This document shows, piece after piece, positions 59,715 to 64,000 of a DNA stretch of 64,000 bases (positions within the stretch are counted from its first letter, which is position 1; the number at the start of each line of letters is the position of its first letter). This DNA comes from Medakamo hakoo (lineage: Eukaryota > Chlorophyta > Trebouxiophyceae > Coccomyxaceae). The notes under the pieces are model-generated. The model searched no databases and had not been told where the DNA came from. It saw only the letters and a program-made list of their open reading frames with translations. The stretch is taken from NCBI GenBank assembly GCA_026636295.1, contig CP089450.1, positions 124,001 through 188,000 on the forward strand, read 5' to 3'. A program made the position numbers and the translations under genes.

Positions 59715-62201
59715 ATGGACGCCCTGGGCTCCCGCCTGAAGAAAGCGGTCGCGTCCGCGGCCAGCGCGGCGTCCGCGGCCGCGAGCGCGGCGTCCGCGGC
59801 CGCGCGCGACCTGGGCGCGGCGCTCGGCGCGACGAACGCGCTGCGGCACTGGCGCGCCGACCTGGACGGGCCGGCCGACTCTGTTGCGGGGCCGTGGAGC
59901 CTGTACGCCGGCATCCCACGGTCCGGGGCCGGCCCGCCCGTCTCCGTGTGGGTCCTGTCCAAGGCCGCCCTGGGCGGCGGCGACCCAGGCGCTGTGGCGG
60001 CCGCGCGGCGGGCCGTCACGACGCTCGCCCGCCTGCGCCACCCGTCGCTGCTGCGCGTGGTGGGCCCGCTCGAAGAAACGAAGGACAAGCTCGTCTTTGT
60101 GAGCGAGGCCGTCGCCCTGACGGGCGAAGACGTGATGGCGGGCGCGGCGGCGGGCGGGGCTGGCGGCCCGCCCCCGCTCTCGGCCGTGGAGGTCAAGGCC
60201 GGCGTCCTGGCCCTGGCAGACGCGCTGTGCTTCCTGCACTCAGTGGCGGGGCTGGTCCACCGGTCCGTGGGTCCGGCCGCGCTCGCCATCACCGCAAAAG
60301 GACAGTGGAAGCTGTGCGGCCTGGGGCTGGCGCTGCCGCTGGGCGGCGGGGCGGCCGCGGTGCCAGAGTCGCCACCGTCCACCACCACCGCCACCGCCGC
60401 GGCCGCCCTGCCGCCCGCGCCGCCCACTTTCGACTGGCTGGCCCGCGGGCCCGCCGCCGCTGTGTGCAGGCCTGACGCAGCCTACAGCGCGCCCGAGGTT
60501 GTCAGCGGTGGAGTCGGCGGCGCCCCGGGCGGAGCCGGCCCGCCGGCCGACGTGTTTTCGCTTGCCGTCCTCACGGCCGACCTGCTGTGCCCGTCGTCGC
60601 CCGCCCTGGCCGGCCGCGTGTCGGGCGGCGACCCGGCCGGCCACGCCGCCGCCGTCGCCGCGCTGACGGGCACGCCCGCCGCTCTCGCACGCGGTGGCCT
60701 GCCTCCTGACGCGGCGGCGGCGCTGCGCCCGGCCCTGGCGCCCGCGCCCGGCGCCCGCCCCCTGCTGTCCGCCTGGACGGCTTCCCCCTGGTTCGCGGCC
60801 GACGCGGCCGTGTCCACCCTGCGGGCTCTGGACGCGGCGTCCGCGACGGGCGCGGGCGCCGAACCGGCGGCGACGACGGCCGCGCTCCTCATGGACGTGG
60901 CCGCGCACATGGGCGCCTTCGACGCGCGCACCCGCACGCTGCGGCTGTTGCCGCCCCTCCTGGCCGCGGCGGCGGCGGACCCGGCCCTCCAGGCGCAGGC
61001 CCTGCCCCTCATCCTGACCATCGTGTCGGACCAGGCGCCGTCCGACTTCGCGTCCACGACACTGCCGGCGTTGAGGCCCGTGTGCGCGGCGGCGGCCGGC
61101 GCGGGCCTGGCCGCCCTCGCGCGCGCGCTGCCCGCCCTCGCTGCCAAGTGCCCATCCCCGGCCGACGTCTCGGCCCTGCTGCTGCCCATCGCGGCCCGGG
61201 CCCTGGACGGCGGCGGCGTGGGCGCGCCTGCCGACGCCATCACCGACCCGGCCGTCAAGGCCGCGGCCGCCGTGCCCGCCGACCCGCGCGCCCAAGAAGA
61301 CGCGCTCAAAGCCGCGGGCGTGCTCGCGCTCAAAGGCGGCGCGGCGGTTGAAGCGGCCCTCCTGCCGCGCGCGCACGCTGCTGCCTTGCGCACGACCAGC
61401 GGGCCCGTGCGGGCAGCAGCGCTGGGAGCCCTGGGCGACCTGTGCGCCCGCGCGCCCAAGGCCGCGGCCGTCGGCGCGCTGGACACGCTGCGCCGGGTCG
61501 CGACCGTCGACGGGTCGCCCTCCACCACGGCGTCCGCGCTCGCCCTGGGCCGCCGCCTAGCGGCGCAGTGGGGGCCAGACCTGGCCGCGGGCGCCGTGCT
61601 GCCCGCCCTGTGCCCGCTGCTGGCGTCGCGGGCGTTGCCGGACGCGGGGTTCCAGGCCGTGCTGGGCGAGGTCCGCAGCCTGCTGGCCGGCGTGGAACGC
61701 GCGCGGCGGGCGCGCGGCGGGCGTGACGGGGGGGGTGGCGGCGCGCCGTCCGCCGGCGCCGGCGACGGCGTTGCTGCCGCTCCACCGCCTGTCCCGCCGC
61801 CCGCGCCGGCCCAGCCGACGGCAGCAGCCGTCGCGGATCTTTTCGCTGGGATGGCGCCGCCGACCGTCGCTCCCGCTCCTGCGGCAGCACCGCAACCACG
61901 GCCGCCACCTCCACGTCCGCCGCCGCGCCCGGTCCCCGTCCTGCCGCCGCCGCCGTCGGCCCGCCCTGCCCCTGCTGAAGCGCTGGACCTGCTGGGCGGC
62001 GGCAGTGCCAAGCCCGGCCCGACCACTGTGCCGGACAGCTTTGCGGGACTGTTTGCGACGGACGCCTGTCCGCCGCCCGCCGGGCGCGCACCCGCCGCCG
62101 CGCTCGCGGCTCCCACGCCGCCCGCGGGGATGGGTGCGGCGCCCATGCGGGCGCACCCCACACCACCCCCGCCCCGCCAGCAGCCCGACTCCCTCATTTA
62201 G
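59715..62201 (+). CDS. SCYL2: SCYL2-like pseudokinase (clathrin-coated vesicle traffic)
   Basis: Single exon, 828 residues. After an amphipathic Ala-rich start (MDALGSRLKKAVASAAS), a kinase-like fold is visible: GPWSLYAGIPRSGAGPPVSV, TTLARLRHPSLLRVVGPLEE and KDKLVFVSEAVAL. The catalytic loop reads LVHRSVGPAALAI and the DFG position reads KLCGLGLAL, so the catalytic and metal-binding Asp residues are missing. It is therefore a pseudokinase, as in SCYL2/CVAK104. AYSAPEVVS and DVFSLAVLTADLL follow, then helical HEAT-like repeats (LLPPLLAAAAADP, LPALRPVCAAA). The Pro-rich C-terminal tail ends with a DSFAGLF motif. SCYL2 relatives bind clathrin and adaptors and act between the trans-Golgi and endosomes. 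Length and order fit the family. Confidence 0.85.
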   Translation: MDALGSRLKKAVASAASAASAAASAASAAARDLGAALGATNALRHWRADLDGPADSVAGPWSLYAGIPRSGAGPPVSVWVLSKAALGGGDPGAVAAARRAVTTLARLRHPSLLRVVGPLEETKDKLVFVSEAVALTGEDVMAGAAAGGAGGPPPLSAVEVKAGVLALADALCFLHSVAGLVHRSVGPAALAITAKGQWKLCGLGLALPLGGGAAAVPESPPSTTTATAAAALPPAPPTFDWLARGPAAAVCRPDAAYSAPEVVSGGVGGAPGGAGPPADVFSLAVLTADLLCPSSPALAGRVSGGDPAGHAAAVAALTGTPAALARGGLPPDAAAALRPALAPAPGARPLLSAWTASPWFAADAAVSTLRALDAASATGAGAEPAATTAALLMDVAAHMGAFDARTRTLRLLPPLLAAAAADPALQAQALPLILTIVSDQAPSDFASTTLPALRPVCAAAAGAGLAALARALPALAAKCPSPADVSALLLPIAARALDGGGVGAPADAITDPAVKAAAAVPADPRAQEDALKAAGVLALKGGAAVEAALLPRAHAAALRTTSGPVRAAALGALGDLCARAPKAAAVGALDTLRRVATVDGSPSTTASALALGRRLAAQWGPDLAAGAVLPALCPLLASRALPDAGFQAVLGEVRSLLAGVERARRARGGRDGGGGGAPSAGAGDGVAAAPPPVPPPAPAQPTAAAVADLFAGMAPPTVAPAPAAAPQPRPPPPRPPPRPVPVLPPPPSARPAPAEALDLLGGGSAKPGPTTVPDSFAGLFATDACPPPAGRAPAAALAAPTPPAGMGAAPMRAHPTPPPPRQQPDSLI

Positions 62202-62291
62202 TAGACACGTGTGCAAACAAAAAAGAAGCCGGCGTCAAAAGGCTCTTCAACAAAACAATGCTCTACAATCTCTAGTCCCCCCCCCACCCAT

Positions 62292-63321
62292 TCACCACCC
62301 CTGCACAAACCGCTCGGCCAGCGCGAGCGCCTTGGCCGTCACGGCCGCGCGCTCCTCGTCCGACAGGTCCGTGAACGCGTGTGGCGGCAACGCGTCGAGC
62401 GGCGGCGTCGCGTGCGTGCGGGCCAGGTCGTACGTCGCGCCCCGGATCGCGCACTTTTTGGGCGCGCACGGCCGCGTGGACGTCAGCGCGGCGTACGCGC
62501 CGTCCAGGTCCATGCCCCGAAACCACATGGCGTGCGCGATGGCGGCGGCGGGACTGCGCCCCAAGCCCGCCGTGCAGTGGACGTACACGCGCGGCGGGCG
62601 GGACGGGGACGGCGGCGGCGACGACAGGGCGAGGTGGATGGCGCCGGCCGCGGCGGGGAGCGACGCGCGCAGGCTGACGGGGTCGAAATCCCTCGCGGGC
62701 ACGACGGCCCGCGCGACGCCCGCCCCGCGCGCGGCGGCGGCGATGGACCGGGTGTCCACGCCCCATTTTTCCGCGTCCCCGGGCTCTTGCAGGCTGACGA
62801 TGTGCGTGACGCCGTGGTCGGACGCCAGGGCCTCGACGTGGGCGGGCGTCAGGGGTTGGGGGCCGACCAGCGTGGCGCCGTCATAGACGGCGTGGTGGTA
62901 GGCGATGCCGCGCGCTGGGTCGTACGCGAACGGGTCGGACCCGGTGGCGAGCCACCCCATGCGCCTGCGCGGACGTGGATGGACGCGGGGTGGGTGGGTA
63001 GGTGGGTGAGGTGGCGAGGGGTTGGTGGTGGGGCGCCGCGTCGCGCGCCGTCCGCGCGTCGCGTGTTGCGGTTTCCCCGTCCCCCCCGCCCCACACTGGG
63101 CAATGCTGGCGCCCTCCCGCCTCGCCATCCACCTTCCATGAAACTCACTCAGCCATCTGTCTGTTGTACTCTTCCACGTCGGCTGACGAAAAAGGCGCGG
63201 CGCCGCGGTTGAGTGACAACGCGTGCAGCGGCGGTGGCGCCGGCCGGCAGACGACGGTCCCCATTCGCGGCGCCGCCGCCCCTCCGACACCGGTCCGCCC
63301 GCTCGGTCGCAGAGAGCGCAT
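62292..63321 (-). CDS. LSF2: LSF2-type phosphoglucan phosphatase (starch degradation)
   Basis: Two exons, 63149-63321 and 62292-62964, encode 281 residues. Exon 1 encodes a plastid transit peptide (MRSLRPSGRTGVGGAAAPR) ending in VEEYNRQMAE, which continues into RMGWLATGSDPFAYD in exon 2. This continuity matches Arabidopsis LSF2, which has YNEAM before its core. The dual-specificity phosphatase domain shows LVGPQPLTPAHVEAL, RDFDPVSLRASLP and the active site VHCTAGLGRSPAAAIAH (Cys near residue 188). The plant-specific C-terminal region reads RPCAPKKCAIRGATYDLA. There is no starch-binding CBM48 domain, unlike SEX4, in line with LSF2. The enzyme removes C3-phosphate groups from starch glucosyl chains in plastids, aiding night-time breakdown. 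It is tail-to-tail with the SCYL2-like gene (90 bases). Confidence 0.92.
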
Positions 63322-63504
63322 GGCTGGTGGCCCTGTGGCGGGGATCAGGCGAGGATCGGAGGGACTGCGTGCCGACAGGGCCCTGTCTTCTCTTGCGTGT
63401 TTGCTTCTGTGTGGTGGGCTGTGCGTCTCTGGTCTGCGTTCCTCGGCGCGCAGCGACGCACGCGCGCCGCGCTCTCACAAACACAAACGCTCGCCTCTTC
63501 TTCC

Positions 63505-64000
63505 ATGGCCGCCCGGCCGCCCAGACCGCCGGCGCCAGGTTCGGACGTGACAGGCAGGCCGGCCAGCCGGCCAAGACCTAGCCCACCGCACAAGGCAGGG
63601 GCCATGGCCGCCAGCCGTTCGCCCGCGCGGCCGGCGCCGGCGCAGGGCGGCGCCGCCGCCGCGCGCTTCTCCTTCACCTCGTCGGCCGGCCACGCCCTGG
63701 AAGGCACGCTCACCCGCCCCGTGGCGTGCTCGCCCACCCCGCCGCGCTGCGCCCTCCTCCTCCACGGCCTCAACTCGCACCGGGACGACACGATCTTGCC
63801 CGCGCTCGCGGCCGCGCTGGCGGACCGGGGCATCGCCTCCCTGCGCTACGACGCGGCCGGGTGCGGCGGCTCTGGCGGCCCCTTTCGCTTCGCCAACTAC
63901 GAGGAGGAAGCCCGGGACGCCGTCCTGGCGGCCCGCGCCCTACAGGAGACGGGCGGCGGCCGGGTGATCGCCATCGCCGGCCACTCGAAGGCTGGGACGG
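63505..64000 (+). CDS. Alpha/beta hydrolase (serine hydrolase), 5' part only
   Basis: The reading frame opens at the ATG at 63505 and runs through the right edge, giving the first 165 residues. The first 50 are Arg/Pro/Ala-rich and could be a transit peptide; a second ATG at 63604 is an alternative start. The fold is clear from ALLLHGLNSHRDDTILPAL (oxyanion-hole region), LADRGIASLRYDAAGCGGSG and the nucleophile elbow IAIAGHSKAG, whose Ser is the catalytic base-activated residue. Relatives in plants and algae have GHSKGG at this place and are largely uncharacterised. The acid and His of the triad would lie beyond the window. It diverges from LSF2 across 183 bases. The substrate is unknown. Confidence 0.8.
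   Translation, partial: MAARPPRPPAPGSDVTGRPASRPRPSPPHKAGAMAASRSPARPAPAQGGAAAARFSFTSSAGHALEGTLTRPVACSPTPPRCALLLHGLNSHRDDTILPALAAALADRGIASLRYDAAGCGGSGGPFRFANYEEEARDAVLAARALQETGGGRVIAIAGHSKAGT

Noticed and set aside
1-64000. High-GC bacterial DNA or contamination
   Set aside because: Phase-consistent GT-AG introns split conserved domains in most genes. Genes such as CHLH, POLE, PSF2, Derlin, EMSY-like and CIPK are eukaryotic, and there are no operons with ribosome-binding sites.

Overview
This window is nuclear DNA from a eukaryotic green alga (Viridiplantae), not a bacterium. The evidence is short GT-AG introns (about 110 to 650 bases, most with C-rich or CA-repeat 3' ends) that interrupt conserved domains in phase, plus a typical plant gene set. 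That set includes the magnesium chelatase H subunit, an EMSY-like ENT+Agenet protein, a CBL-interacting kinase with its NAF motif, an LSF2-type phosphoglucan phosphatase and an IBR3-type peroxisomal enzyme. The DNA is extremely G+C rich, and the third codon positions of real genes are nearly all G or C. This creates very long open frames on the wrong strand and many Ala/Gly/Pro tracts inside otherwise conserved enzymes. Genes are tightly packed: 27 in 64 kb, mostly with 0 to 3 introns, intergenic gaps of about 30 to 500 bases, and many divergent pairs. Together this suggests a small, compact algal genome. I cannot name the species; a very GC-rich trebouxiophyte or prasinodermophyte-like alga would fit.

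Layout. 1-8.0 kb: the edge of an Ala-rich gene on the minus strand, then an EMSY-like chromatin protein, an HxxxD-type acyltransferase and a secreted Ala/Pro-rich protein. 8.6-17.4 kb: a PP2C phosphatase with RG-rich tail, two tandem GH9 cellulases and a small Cys/His protein. 17.4-25 kb: a fused kinase-like/acyl-CoA dehydrogenase, a pfkB sugar kinase, a CAP59-type (GT69) glycosyltransferase and a mitochondrial-type CGFS glutaredoxin. 25-30 kb: Derlin, an RlmI-like methyltransferase, a D-2-hydroxyacid dehydrogenase and mitochondrial ATP synthase subunit f. 30.4-43.9 kb: CHLH, a CIPK, a U-box/WD40 protein and the ribosome-biogenesis AAA-ATPase NVL/Rix7. 44-57 kb: GINS subunit PSF2 and the DNA polymerase epsilon catalytic subunit as a divergent pair, then the GTPase EFL1. 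57-64 kb: asparagine synthetase, a SCYL2-like pseudokinase, LSF2 and the start of an alpha/beta hydrolase cut by the window edge.

Functional links. Two replication-fork genes (PSF2 and POLE) share one 234-base intergenic region. Two genes act in 60S ribosome maturation (NVL and EFL1). Several act on carbohydrate (two GH9, GT69, pfkB, LSF2). Apart from these neighbourhoods the order looks like an ordinary eukaryotic mixture. I found no mobile element, virus-derived element, rRNA, convincing tRNA or CRISPR array. The most unusual points are a candidate 5-base micro-exon, the RG-repeat extensions on POLE and PP2C, an alanine expansion inside the CIPK activation loop, and a shared N-terminal motif in the two GH9 enzymes. 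None of these amounts to a clearly new system.
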